Below are positions 17,925 through 28,168 of a stretch of DNA of 64,000 nucleotides, one piece after another. Each line of letters starts with the position of its first letter. Positions within the stretch are counted from its first letter, which is position 1. Below the pieces are notes generated by a model that saw nothing but the letters and a program-made list of their open reading frames with translations, was not told the DNA's origin and did no database searches. The DNA is from Serinicoccus kebangsaanensis. Its GTDB lineage: Bacteria; Actinomycetota; Actinomycetes; Actinomycetales; Dermatophilaceae. Both the position numbers and the translations under genes were made by a program. The stretch is taken from assembly GCF_008919445.1 (NCBI RefSeq), contig NZ_VSLG01000007.1:65454-129453 (forward strand). The letters are read 5' to 3'.

Positions 17925-18443
17925 GTGGGAGCACGCCGCAGGCGTGAGCGCGACGAGGAGTTCACCGACTTCGTGGAGCAGGCCAGCCCCGAGCTCCTGC
18001 GGGTCGGCTGGTTCCTGACGGGCGAGGTCCACGCCGCCCAGGACCTGGTCCAGTCCGCCCTGCTGCGCACCTACCGGCGCTGGCACCGGATCGACCCGCC
18101 CCGGGCGGTCGCCTACACCCGCACGGTCATGGTCAACCAGTCCCGCGACGACTGGCGCCGGCGCGGGGCGGGACGGGTGAGCGCCCGGCCGGACGCCGGC
18201 GAGCACCAGCCCGCGACACCGGACCACGCCACCACCACCGCCGAGCAGGACCGGGTCGTGCGGCTGCTGCGCCGCCTGCCACCGCAGCAGCGCGCCGTCG
18301 TGGTGCTGCGCTACTACTGCGACCTGTCGGAGCGCGACTGCGCCGACGAGCTGGGCATCAGCACCGGGGCCGTCAAGAGTGCGGCCTCACGGGGACTCGC
18401 CCGGCTGCGCGAGCACCTGACCCACGAGGAGGTCACGTCATGA
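17925..18443 (+). CDS. SigE-family ECF RNA polymerase sigma factor
   Basis: A 172-residue extracytoplasmic-function sigma factor with region 2 at residues about 12-80 (FVEQASPELLRVGWFLTG, then QDLVQSALLRTYRRWHRID) and region 4 at about 110-165 (RLPPQQRAVVVLRYYCDLSE, then LGISTGAVKSAASRGLARLR). No extra C-terminal domain is present. The GTG has AGGAGG 6 nt upstream. Its stop overlaps the ATG of the next gene (ATGA), which encodes a membrane-anchored protein likely to modulate it. Confidence 0.92.
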   Translation: MGARRRRERDEEFTDFVEQASPELLRVGWFLTGEVHAAQDLVQSALLRTYRRWHRIDPPRAVAYTRTVMVNQSRDDWRRRGAGRVSARPDAGEHQPATPDHATTTAEQDRVVRLLRRLPPQQRAVVVLRYYCDLSERDCADELGISTGAVKSAASRGLARLREHLTHEEVTS

Positions 18444-19534
18444 GCATCGACATCGAGGAGCAGGTGCGCCGCGAGCTCGCCACCTCTCCCACCCCGCCAG
18501 GACTGCAGCTCGAGGCCGCGACGACGACCCGGGCGGCCGCACGCGCATACCGACGGCGCAGGGCGGTCCAGGTCGTCGCGGCGGGTGCGGCGGTGCTGCT
18601 CGTGCCGGCGACCCTGGCCTGGGCGGCGGGCGACCTGCCGGACCCCACCGCCCGCGTGCTGCCGGCCTCCCCCTGGACCTGTCCGGTGAGCGGGTGGCAC
18701 AGCGAGCCGGTCGTCGACGTGGACGAGCTCGCAGGCGTGAGCATCCCCCTGTCCACCGGGGACCATGTGATCGCCGGGCTGGCCACCGGGTGCCCCTTCG
18801 ACGCGCTCGTCATGGCCCTCTCCTCCGATGGAACCGCCGAGGACCCCACCCGGCTGCGGACCCGGCTGCTGATCGAGCGGGACGCCGGCACCGAGCACCA
18901 GGGAGCCGGCTTCGTCGACCTCCCCTCGGACGACGGCCAGGCGCTGGGCCTGGTACTGCCGCGAGCCTCCGACGACCTGATGCTCATCGGCCCGGGCGAG
19001 GTCCGCACCCCCGCCGTGGACCCGCGGCCGGTGCCCGGCACCGGGTTGGAGGCCGCCGCGATCGAGGGCGCGACGATGGCGGACCGGCCGCTGGCGCTGC
19101 TGCGCCGCGGCGGCGACGGGCTGCTGCGGACCGACTGGCTCGACGTCGGGTCACCGGCTCCTCGGGCCTGGAGCGGGGAGGACCCCTACCTCACCGACAC
19201 CTGGGTGGCGCAGGACGCCCAGGGCCAGCAGTGGGTGATGCACGGCGGCGAGGTCCGCGGACCGTTCGCGCCCTCGTCGTCGCCCCGCGGCTTCCTCTTC
19301 GAGCACGGCGACCCCTCGTCCGTCGACCTCGTGGTCCTCACCCCGGGCCCGGGGGAGCTGGTCGTGGACGGGGTGTCGACCGACCCGTGGGAGCAGCTCG
19401 CCACCGACGACACCACCGCGACCGAGCTGACCGTGACGACGACGCGCCTCCACCTGGACGAGCTGGTCGCGCTCGAGGTCAGCTGGCTTCCGGAAGGGCA
19501 CAGTGAGCTCCGCCGCGTGTCCTTGGATGACTGA
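18440..19534 (+). CDS. Membrane-anchored protein, probable sigma-factor partner
   Basis: A 364-residue protein with a short cytoplasmic N-terminus (about residues 1-45), one membrane segment at about 47-65 (VQVVAAGAAVLLVPATLAWA), and a large extracytoplasmic domain rich in aspartate and proline. The topology and translational coupling to the sigma factor fit a role in regulating it, but no zinc anti-sigma motif (HxxxCxxC) is visible in the short cytoplasmic part. The family was not recognised, and the function is inferred from context only. Confidence 0.8.
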   Translation: MSIDIEEQVRRELATSPTPPGLQLEAATTTRAAARAYRRRRAVQVVAAGAAVLLVPATLAWAAGDLPDPTARVLPASPWTCPVSGWHSEPVVDVDELAGVSIPLSTGDHVIAGLATGCPFDALVMALSSDGTAEDPTRLRTRLLIERDAGTEHQGAGFVDLPSDDGQALGLVLPRASDDLMLIGPGEVRTPAVDPRPVPGTGLEAAAIEGATMADRPLALLRRGGDGLLRTDWLDVGSPAPRAWSGEDPYLTDTWVAQDAQGQQWVMHGGEVRGPFAPSSSPRGFLFEHGDPSSVDLVVLTPGPGELVVDGVSTDPWEQLATDDTTATELTVTTTRLHLDELVALEVSWLPEGHSELRRVSLDD

Positions 19535-19595
19535 CGGTGATGTCGGTGTCAGATACTTGGGACGTCGCCCACAGGACGCCGGTACAGTGCTCCGT

Positions 19596-20048
19596 GTGAA
19601 TCGGTTGGCCAGAGCATCAGGTCGGCCAGAGCGCCGACGGCTGTTCTCATGGGTGTTTCTGAGCCGGTGGCTCACGGCCGCGGTCATCATCGGGCTGCTG
19701 GCCATGCACACACTGAACCTCCACAGCGATGCCTCCCCCAACGTCACGAGCCCCCTCACCACGTCCGCCCCAGGAATGGCCGACGGTCACGTCGAACTCG
19801 CGCCGCTGGACGACACCGGTGAGGATGGCTCGCCCGTCGCCAACTGTCACCACTGCGACCCCCTCGATCACGCAGCCGTGGCGATGGCATGCGTTCTGGC
19901 GCTCGCCCTGGTCCTCCTCGTTCTCGCACCGCCACGTCGCCCTCTCTTGCCGCTGACGCTGCAGTCCGCCCTACCCCGCATCCATGCCCTGCGCAGGGTG
20001 ATCTCCCCAGCGCCGTCGTTGCACGTTCTCTGCATCAGTCGTACGTAA
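19596..20048 (+). CDS. Small His/Cys-rich membrane protein, DUF6153-like
   Basis: A 150-residue protein with two hydrophobic segments, WLTAAVIIGLLAMHTLNL near residue 28 and AVAMACVLALALVLLVLA near residue 95. A loop between them contains CHHCDPLDH, a plausible metal site, and the protein ends in SLHVLCISRT. Length, topology and the LAMH motif recall DUF6153 of actinobacteria (from memory, not a search). The GTG was chosen because TACAGT lies 7 nt upstream (leaderless pattern) and because it clears the preceding gene. With DUF305 and CueP next door, a copper role is inferred. Confidence 0.7.
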   Translation: MNRLARASGRPERRRLFSWVFLSRWLTAAVIIGLLAMHTLNLHSDASPNVTSPLTTSAPGMADGHVELAPLDDTGEDGSPVANCHHCDPLDHAAVAMACVLALALVLLVLAPPRRPLLPLTLQSALPRIHALRRVISPAPSLHVLCISRT

Positions 20049-20057
20049 GAAGTCGAC

Positions 20058-20080
20058 GAACGCGGACGTTGCCCGCGTTC
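20058..20080 (+). terminator. Hairpin after the DUF6153-like gene
   Basis: GAACGCGG (20058-20065) pairs with CCGCGTTC (20073-20080) around a 7-nt loop, ten bases after the stop codon. There is no T-tract, as is common in high-GC actinobacteria. It could end or attenuate transcription before the DUF305 gene. Confidence 0.5.
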
Positions 20081-20146
20081 CGAAGCCTTCCGCGGTGCTC
20101 CCGTAGCAACCGCGCCCAACCCATACGACCTTGCACTAGGAGAACT

Positions 20147-20734
20147 ATGACCTTCCGGACCGCGGCCACTGCCGTGATCACACTCTCTGCCGTCCTGACG
20201 GTGGGGGCCTGCACAGGTTCCAGCGAGGAGAGCACCACGCCGAGCGTGGACACCTCGTCTGAGACATCCGCCGACTTCAACGAGGCCGACGTCATGTTCG
20301 CTTCGATGATGATCGTGCACCACGAGCAGGCCATCGAGATGAGCGACATCGTCCTCAACCAGGAGGGCGTCGACCCCCGGGTCACCAGCCTTGCCGAGGA
20401 CATCAAGGCTGCACAGACGCCTGAGATCGAGCAGCTGCGATCCTGGCTCGAAGCGTGGGGCGTCGGCCCCGGAGAGCTGCAGATGGACGACATGGGCCAC
20501 GGTGGCGGGATGATGAGCGAGGATGAGCTCACAGCGCTCGAGGAAGCCGACGGACCCGAGGCGACGCACCTGTTCCTGGAACAGATGATCGTGCACCACG
20601 AGGGCGCGGTCGACATGGCAGAGACCCAGGTCGACCAAGGCAGCAACCCTGACGCGATAGAACTGGCACAGACCATCATCGACGCGCAGACGGCAGAGAT
20701 CGAGGAGATGCGAGGGTTGCTCGCTTCCTCCTGA
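20147..20734 (+). CDS. DUF305 family lipoprotein
   Basis: A 195-residue lipoprotein with a signal peptide ending at the lipobox LTVGAC near residue 23. The mature part has two DUF305-type ferritin-like halves, each with a histidine pair: MMIVHHEQAIEMSD and QMIVHHEGAVDMAE. Methionine- and histidine-rich stretches (MDDMGHGGGMM) suggest metal, probably copper, binding at the cell surface. DUF305 proteins are often found with copper resistance genes. The ATG has TAGGAG 5 nt upstream. Confidence 0.9.
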   Translation: MTFRTAATAVITLSAVLTVGACTGSSEESTTPSVDTSSETSADFNEADVMFASMMIVHHEQAIEMSDIVLNQEGVDPRVTSLAEDIKAAQTPEIEQLRSWLEAWGVGPGELQMDDMGHGGGMMSEDELTALEEADGPEATHLFLEQMIVHHEGAVDMAETQVDQGSNPDAIELAQTIIDAQTAEIEEMRGLLASS

Positions 20735-20743
20735 CCACCCTGC

Positions 20744-20789
20744 ACGCTCGGTGTCGGGGCGGGGCGGAGCTCGCCCCGACACCGAGCGT
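20744..20789. terminator. 18-bp perfect stem hairpin between DUF305 and cueP
   Basis: ACGCTCGGTGTCGGGGCG (20744-20761) pairs perfectly with its complement at 20772-20789 around a 10-nt loop, ten bases after the DUF305 stop and 23 before the CueP start. It is a strong terminator or processing hairpin that would lower cueP expression relative to DUF305. No T-tract follows. Confidence 0.75.
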
Positions 20790-20811
20790 CACCCCTCTGA
20801 CTGGAGAACCT

Positions 20812-21429
20812 ATGCCCTTTGTCCGTCCCCTGATACGACGACCGTTCTGTGCTGCCGGTGTCCTGGCCATCGGTCTGGTGCTCGCCGGATGCACGAGCAC
20901 TGCGCCCGACCCGGGCCTCTCGCCGAACGATGAATCGCCGGCCACCGCTGAGCTGCTCAGCGCGCAGGGCCTGGGTGGCCTCGACGCCGCCGATGTCATA
21001 GAAAGGCTGGAGTCGACACCCGTCGACGACCGCCCGACAGACCTCTTGGCATCAGTGCAACCCCAGGCTCTGGTCCTCACCGACGACCGCGGACGCGAGG
21101 CCGAGCTACCACTCTCGGGGAATGATGTCTACGTCTCGGTGGCACCCTTCGTCAAGCAGACGCACGACTGCTACTACCACAGTCTCACCACATGCCTCGG
21201 TGAACTCCGCAGGACCGACGTCCAGGTCACCCTCGTTGACACGGCGGACGGCGACGTCCTCGTCGACGAGGCTCGCCAGACCTACGACAACGGCTTCGTC
21301 GGCCTCTGGGTCCCTCGCGGTATCGAGGCAACGCTCACGATGGAGCATGAAGGGTTGTCGGGGAGCACAACCATCTCGACGACGAGCGACGACGCCCCGA
21401 CGTGCATCACCGATCTTCGGCTGTCCTGA
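20812..21429 (+). CDS. cueP: CueP-family copper-binding lipoprotein
   Basis: A 205-residue secreted protein with lipobox LVLAGC at about residues 22-27. It carries the CueP hallmarks: HDCYYHSLTTCLGELR, YDNGFVGLWVPRG, and a late cysteine in CITDLRLS. CueP binds copper in the periplasm of Salmonella; here it would be anchored outside the membrane. An ATG preceded by GGAG was chosen. It ends the three-gene island. No CsoR or CueR regulator and no copper ATPase is visible nearby. Confidence 0.92.
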   Translation: MPFVRPLIRRPFCAAGVLAIGLVLAGCTSTAPDPGLSPNDESPATAELLSAQGLGGLDAADVIERLESTPVDDRPTDLLASVQPQALVLTDDRGREAELPLSGNDVYVSVAPFVKQTHDCYYHSLTTCLGELRRTDVQVTLVDTADGDVLVDEARQTYDNGFVGLWVPRGIEATLTMEHEGLSGSTTISTTSDDAPTCITDLRLS

Positions 21430-21485
21430 GTGCGCCGTAGCGTGATCATCCGAAGGGAGCCCATCAGGGGCGGAGAGTGACCGGA

Positions 21486-22763
21486 CTAGAAGCCGGAGGG
21501 CGAGGGCCGCCGGTAGAACTTCGCCAGCTTCCTCGTGTGGTTCAGGCGGTTGGCGGCGACGTAGCTGCGCCGCCGCCAGTTGCCGCGTTCGTAGAGCAGC
21601 GGGTGGACGACCCCGCGACGGGCCGCCCGCAGCACCGTGCGCCGCAGCGCCCCGTCCCGGACGTAGTACGGCAGCAGCAGCGGACTGACGATGCTGTAGA
21701 GGACCTCGTCGGTCCCGCGCACCGGGTCGCGCTCGACCCCGCGGATCACGTCGTCCACCACGGCACCGGCCAGGTCGGCACCCGCGGCGGTGGCGTAGAA
21801 GCTGTTGCGGCCCATCCGCGGGTTCACCTCCATGTAGTAGATCGTGCCCGTGCGAGGGTCGCGCTTGGCGTCGATGTTGGCGAAGCCCCAGTAGTCGACC
21901 TCCCCGAGGATGCGCTCGGCGGCGTCCATCAGCTCGTGCATCGGCGTCGTGATCATGGCGATGGGGTTGCCGAGGGTGGTGGGGTCGTGCTCGCCCAGCA
22001 GCACCTGGGCGGTGGCGCACGCGGTCATCCGACCGGACCGGTCGACGTAGCCCACGATGGACAGCTGGTGCGTGTCGTCGCCGGGAATGTGCTCCTGCAC
22101 GAGGAAGTCCTGCCGGACCCCGCCCGCCTTCAGCGTCTGCACCAGCTCGTCCCACTCCTGCGGGGTCTGCAGGAACCACACCTTCTGCGCCCCGGGAAAC
22201 TTCAGGTTCTCGAAATGGGCGCTGTTGGCCGGCTTGGCGACGACCGGGAAGGTCACCTCGATCGGCTCGGGGGTCCACCCCGGCTCGTCGGCGTCACCGA
22301 ACCGCACCACCGTGGTCCGCGGGGTCGGCAGTCCCAGCCGCTCGCAGATCTGGGCGAACTGCTGCTTGTCGGCGATCTGCTCCAGCGTCTGCGGCGACAT
22401 CCGGGGGAACTCGAAGTAGGCGCCGAGCTCGTCCGCGTGCTCGGCGACCAGCTCGGTGTGCGAGTCCAGGTTGCAGCCGAGCAGCAGCAGCACGTCGGGC
22501 TCGCGCTCCTTGAGGGCCCGACCCTCGTCCAGCAGCGTCTGCAGCAGGTCAGCCCGCCCGGTGCCCTCCCCGGACTCGACGACCCGCAGGATCCGGGAGT
22601 TCGCGACGGCACCGGTCCGCACCCGGGACACGAGCGTCGTCTGCACGCCGTGGCGCTCGTGGAGGGCGCGCGCCAGACCGTAGGTCCCGGCGTCGGTGCC
22701 GAGGAAGACGGGCCTGAATCTCACTCCGGCGGCAGGGGGGACCGGGGCGACATCCGCAGGCAT
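21486..22763 (-). CDS. ATP-grasp carboxylate-amine ligase family protein
   Basis: A 425-residue ATP-grasp protein. A pre-ATP-grasp domain (PVFLGTDAGTYGLARALHER onward) spans about residues 15-115. The ATP-grasp core includes FPVVAKPANS, FLVQEHIPGDD and YYMEVNPRMGRNS, with the metal-binding Glu and Asn. The family joins a carboxylate to an amine. Some members are D-aspartate ligases for peptidoglycan cross-bridges, and the neighbouring NlpC/P60 hydrolase suggests a cell-wall role, but the substrate is unproven. The ATG lies inside a 12-bp hairpin; TAGCAT 7 nt upstream suggests leaderless initiation, which would leave that hairpin out of this gene's mRNA. Confidence 0.82.
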   Translation of the reverse strand: MPADVAPVPPAAGVRFRPVFLGTDAGTYGLARALHERHGVQTTLVSRVRTGAVANSRILRVVESGEGTGRADLLQTLLDEGRALKEREPDVLLLLGCNLDSHTELVAEHADELGAYFEFPRMSPQTLEQIADKQQFAQICERLGLPTPRTTVVRFGDADEPGWTPEPIEVTFPVVAKPANSAHFENLKFPGAQKVWFLQTPQEWDELVQTLKAGGVRQDFLVQEHIPGDDTHQLSIVGYVDRSGRMTACATAQVLLGEHDPTTLGNPIAMITTPMHELMDAAERILGEVDYWGFANIDAKRDPRTGTIYYMEVNPRMGRNSFYATAAGADLAGAVVDDVIRGVERDPVRGTDEVLYSIVSPLLLPYYVRDGALRRTVLRAARRGVVHPLLYERGNWRRRSYVAANRLNHTRKLAKFYRRPSPSGF

Positions 22764-22794
22764 ACCGAGGATGCTACGTCACCCTCGGTATGCC
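22759..22794. terminator. Hairpin with 12-bp stem built from GGCATACC / GGTATGCC
   Basis: GGCATACCGAGG (22759-22770) and CCTCGGTATGCC (22783-22794) form a perfect 12-bp stem with a 12-nt loop, 19 bases beyond the nlpC stop. It is the likely terminator of the nlpC transcript. The arm contains the start codon of the next gene, and the loop holds its -10-like box (ATGCTA, reverse TAGCAT). Confidence 0.7.
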
Positions 22795-22812
22795 TGGCGG
22801 GACCTCCGCGGC

Positions 22813-24015
22813 TCAGCCGACGCCGTCGACCTTGCCGTACCCGGAGACGCCGGGGAAGATCTTTCGGAGCTGCGTCGGAACGCCCGGGCGACCGGTGTCG
22901 TACATCATGCCGTCGCCGGCGTAGATGCCGACGTGATAGGCAGGCGACCCATGAAACACCAAGTCACCCGGCTGCGGGTTGCTGGTCGGCGTGGTGGCGG
23001 CCTGTTGCGTCGCCGCGGTGCGCGGCAGGGTGATCCCCACCTCGGCGAAGACGTAGGTCGTGTAGCCGGAGCAGTCGAAGCCCTCCTCTGGGCTGTTGCC
23101 GCCCCACTTGTAGGGCGTCCCCAGGTACTTGGCCGCCGTGTTGATGATGAGTTGCCGCGTCGGCGACGGTGCCGGGCTGGGCGCCGGTTCCGGCGCACCA
23201 CCGCCGCCCGGTTCGTCCGCCGTGAGCACCGAGCCGGCCATGAACTGCGACCCAGACAGCTTGAGCCAGCCGTTGCTCGTCATGGTGCCGGTGACCCTCG
23301 TGCCCGCGGTCTTGCTGCCGACGACCGAGTAGGACGTCGACGGGCCGGAGCGGACGTTGGCGACCGTGGCGCTGACCCACCGGGTCACCTCTGTCGGCGA
23401 CGGGTCGGGCTGCTCACCGCCGCCACCGCCGCCGGGGTTCGACCCGGTGAGGATGGTGCCGGAGATGTACTTGCCGCCACCGATGTTGAGCCAGCCGTTG
23501 CCGGTCCAGGTGCCGGTGACCTTGGTACCGCGGCGCATCGTCGTCACCACGGAGTGACCCAGACCCGGGCCGGAGCGGACGTTGCCCACCGAGGCCTCCA
23601 TCCACTGGGTGACCCGCTCGGCGCCACCACCGCCACCACCGCCGCCGTCACCGCGGGTGAGGTTCCAGGCGGCGACGAAGCGGTTGTTGCCGATCTTGAG
23701 CCAGTTGTTGGACGTCAGGGTCCCGGTCAGCCGGGCACCGTCGCGGTAGCCACCGACGACCCGGTAGGAGGTGGACGGGCCGCTGCGCACGTTGACGCCC
23801 TTCGAGGTGTCGACGGTCATGGTGACGGTCGACGTCGGGGCCGGCGTCGGCAGGATCCGCGGTGTGGTCGGCGCGGCAGGCAGCATCGGCTGCTGCGGCA
23901 GCTGGGGCGTGGTGGACGGGGCGGCGTGGGCGGACGGCGCGAGCGAGACCACGGGGGCAGCCGCTGCGGTGACAGCGATCATGGCACGCGACAGGCGACG
24001 AGGGCTCAGGGTCAT
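22813..24015 (-). CDS. Secreted NlpC/P60 peptidoglycan endopeptidase with three SH3-like repeats
   Basis: A 400-residue exported cell-wall hydrolase. The signal peptide covers residues 1-31 and ends PSAHA. A proline-rich linker is followed by three SH3b-like repeats, each with VRSGP(S/G) and an N-(N/G)-WL core, separated by polyglycine linkers. The NlpC/P60 domain fills the last 115 residues: cysteine nucleophile in EGFDCSGYTTYVF, histidine in AYHVGIYAG. It cleaves peptide stems between D-Glu and the diamino acid in known members. The ATG at 24015 was chosen because the signal peptide starts there; the upstream frame has no homology. Confidence 0.93.
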   Translation of the reverse strand: MTLSPRRLSRAMIAVTAAAAPVVSLAPSAHAAPSTTPQLPQQPMLPAAPTTPRILPTPAPTSTVTMTVDTSKGVNVRSGPSTSYRVVGGYRDGARLTGTLTSNNWLKIGNNRFVAAWNLTRGDGGGGGGGGAERVTQWMEASVGNVRSGPGLGHSVVTTMRRGTKVTGTWTGNGWLNIGGGKYISGTILTGSNPGGGGGGEQPDPSPTEVTRWVSATVANVRSGPSTSYSVVGSKTAGTRVTGTMTSNGWLKLSGSQFMAGSVLTADEPGGGGAPEPAPSPAPSPTRQLIINTAAKYLGTPYKWGGNSPEEGFDCSGYTTYVFAEVGITLPRTAATQQAATTPTSNPQPGDLVFHGSPAYHVGIYAGDGMMYDTGRPGVPTQLRKIFPGVSGYGKVDGVG

Positions 24016-24193
24016 CAGTGATCCATCGGGGTTGGGGGCAGGACACAAGGACGTCCAACGACGGTTGGACCGGGTGCTTCTGGGACAGGCCCGCGAGCGA
24101 GCCAGGAGACATACAACCCACCTCTGAGACGCCGCGCAACCCCCCTGTGACCTGCATGAGTACGTTTCCCGGGGGCACGACAAGCCTGTAATT

Positions 24194-24209
24194 CGTGATG
24201 TTGGTCACA
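24194..24209. promoter_or_regulatory. CRP/GlxR-like binding site upstream of the NlpC/P60 gene
   Basis: On the minus strand the sequence reads TGTGACCAACATCACG, matching the TGTGA-N6-TCACA CRP-family consensus at nine of ten fixed positions. It lies about 180 nt upstream of the hydrolase start. Actinobacterial CRP/GlxR proteins are known to control cell-wall hydrolase genes, so cAMP control is plausible. The gene-free stretch 24016-24460 otherwise holds the nested repeat and the clpC terminator listed separately. Confidence 0.55.
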
Positions 24210-24225
24210 CGCTCTCAGGGTTTTC

Positions 24226-24269
24226 GCAGGTCAGCCCGGATATGACACCGGTGTAGTTCGCTGACCTGC
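24226..24269. repeat. Nested inverted repeat in the clpC-nlpC intergenic region
   Basis: GCAGGTCAGC (24226-24235) and GCTGACCTGC (24260-24269) form a perfect 10-bp stem. The 24-nt loop contains a second perfect palindrome, ACACCGGTGT (24245-24254). The surrounding 200 bases are visibly richer in A and T than the genes. It lies just upstream of the CRP-like site relative to the hydrolase gene, and could be a regulator site or a structured RNA leader. Confidence 0.7.
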
Positions 24270-24403
24270 ACTTTTCTCGCTTTTCACACGGATCTCGGGC
24301 GTCTCTGGGACCACGTGACGGCTGTGAACACAGGGAATCCGAGTGACCGCTGTGGGCCCACCATGAGCCCGGCGAGGGAGGGTGTGCCCGGCGGACACAG
24401 CAC

Positions 24404-24439
24404 GGGCGGGGCGCTGCACTCGAGTGCCACGCCCCGCCC
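24404..24439 (-). terminator. Terminator of clpC
   Basis: GGGCGGGGCG (24404-24413) pairs with CGCCCCGCCC (24430-24439), and the loop contains the self-complementary GCACTCGAGTGC, making a long, almost continuous hairpin 21 bases after the clpC stop. No T-tract follows. Confidence 0.8.
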
Positions 24440-24460
24440 GGGTGCGAGGTATGCCTGCGC

Positions 24461-26986
<2,526 letters not shown>

Positions 26987-27016
26987 GCTCTTCTCCTCCA
27001 CTGTGGGCTGCTGCCC

Positions 27017-27043
27017 ACTCTACGTGCGTCTGATCCAAGTCAA
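27017..27043 (-). promoter_or_regulatory. Candidate clpC promoter
   Basis: On the minus strand TTGACT (27043-27038) is followed after 15 bases by TAGAGT (27022-27017), about 30 nt upstream of the clpC start. The spacer is shorter than ideal. A 6-bp hairpin follows immediately and overlaps the expected transcript start. No HspR (HAIR) or obvious ClgR site was recognised. Confidence 0.4.
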
Positions 27044-27109
27044 CGCCGAGATCCATCGCCGATGTTCCGTGTTCGCCCCCGGCGGAATGCCGTCCCCGCC
27101 GTCGCGTCC

Positions 27110-27188
27110 GACGTGCAGGATCGGGCATACCCGGCGCATCGTGCGGGACGTGCCGGTGTGGTGCACGTCCGGAGCGACCGGTATGCCC
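27110..27188. repeat. 79-bp repeat element, copy 1, with crossing inverted arms
   Basis: About 86% identical (68 of 79 by hand) to copy 2 at 28169, in the same orientation. On the plus strand the order is arm A (GACGTGCA), arm B (GGGCATAC), arm A' (TGCACGTC), arm B' (GTATGCCC). A pairs with A' and B with B', so the two stems cross. It begins 9 nt beyond the stop of the DUF559 gene, in the 3' region before clpC. Confidence 0.9.
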
Positions 27189-27197
27189 CTGGTGTCC

Positions 27198-28109
27198 TCA
27201 GCGCAGCCGCGCGAGCATGCGCGGCGGGGCCGGCACCGGGCGCCCGTCGCGAGCACGTCGCCACGACCTCAGCGCCCAACGCACGAAGTCCGGCTGGAGC
27301 ATGACGTCCTCCCAGGTGAACCGCAGCACCGTCCACCCGAAGACGACCATCTCGGTGTAGCGCCGGACATCCTTCCGGAACCCTCGCCTCGTGCCGTGGA
27401 CCTCATAGCCGTCCGCCTCGACCACGAGCCTGCGGGAGGCGTCGACGAGGTCGGCCATGGCCCACAGGCCATGATCGACCACCTGCTCCTGAGCGACGAC
27501 GTCCAGCCCTTCGTCCAGACAGATCGCGCGCAGCACCGACTCGAAGGGGTTGGCGGCGCGACCGTCGGCGACCCGGGCGATCCGGCGTAGCTGCACGGCC
27601 CCGGATCCCCGGGCACCAGCCGCCGCCACGGCCAGCTGCTGCTTCCCCACCTGGCCTGCCCGCAGCGCCGAGTCCGCCACCGCGAGTGCCTCGTCGAAGG
27701 GCAGGTCCCGCGCACAGTCGACGACCGTCCGCAGGTGGCTGGTGACACCGGAGCCGCTCTCGCCCTCCTCCAGCCTTCGCCACCGCACGTGGTGGTCCCG
27801 CTGGTCCGACGCGGACACCTTGCGGTTGCGCGGGACGATGATCTCCGGTCGGTCGGGCTCGTGCTTGACCGGCCACCCGTGGTGCACCGCTGCGCTCCGG
27901 TGCGACAGCACCCCGCTCATCCGATAGGCCGCGACGGCGTGCGTCTCCACCGAGGCGAGGTGGTAGCGGCCGCGACGCCCGCGCACCAGCCGTCCGTCCC
28001 TCACGGCCTGCGTGAGGTCCCGCCATCGCGCACCAGCGCGCCTCAGCTCACGCGTGGTCGCCAGCCCGCCGCGCTGCGCGATGAGCGTGGCAGGATCCGG
28101 GGCGGGCAT
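27198..28109 (-). CDS. AbiEi-type HTH plus DUF559 (Vsr-like) domain protein
   Basis: A 303-residue protein of a common actinobacterial family. An N-terminal winged HTH similar to AbiEi antitoxins spans residues 8-55 (IAQRGGLATTRELRRAGARW). The middle resembles the AbiEi C-terminal part. Residues about 210-280 form a DUF559/Vsr-like nuclease fold: VVEADGYEVHG, then FRKDVRRYTEMVVFGW and VLRFTWEDV. No partner toxin gene is present, so a toxin-antitoxin role is not supported; a nuclease role is inferred from the fold. The ATG sits within a GGCATACC octamer. Copies of a 79-bp repeat flank the gene. Confidence 0.82.
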   Translation of the reverse strand: MPAPDPATLIAQRGGLATTRELRRAGARWRDLTQAVRDGRLVRGRRGRYHLASVETHAVAAYRMSGVLSHRSAAVHHGWPVKHEPDRPEIIVPRNRKVSASDQRDHHVRWRRLEEGESGSGVTSHLRTVVDCARDLPFDEALAVADSALRAGQVGKQQLAVAAAGARGSGAVQLRRIARVADGRAANPFESVLRAICLDEGLDVVAQEQVVDHGLWAMADLVDASRRLVVEADGYEVHGTRRGFRKDVRRYTEMVVFGWTVLRFTWEDVMLQPDFVRWALRSWRRARDGRPVPAPPRMLARLR

Positions 28110-28168
28110 ACCGCAGCCTGACCCGAATCCCGAGCCGCGCGCAGAACCTGTCCACAGGGGGTGCGCCG

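Noticed and set aside
24016-24330. c-di-AMP (ydaO) riboswitch upstream of the NlpC/P60 gene
   Set aside because: The region was read on the coding strand and the conserved riboswitch core segments were not found.
27198-28109. AbiE toxin-antitoxin pair
   Set aside because: Only a single fused HTH-DUF559 protein is present, with no AbiEii-type nucleotidyltransferase partner.
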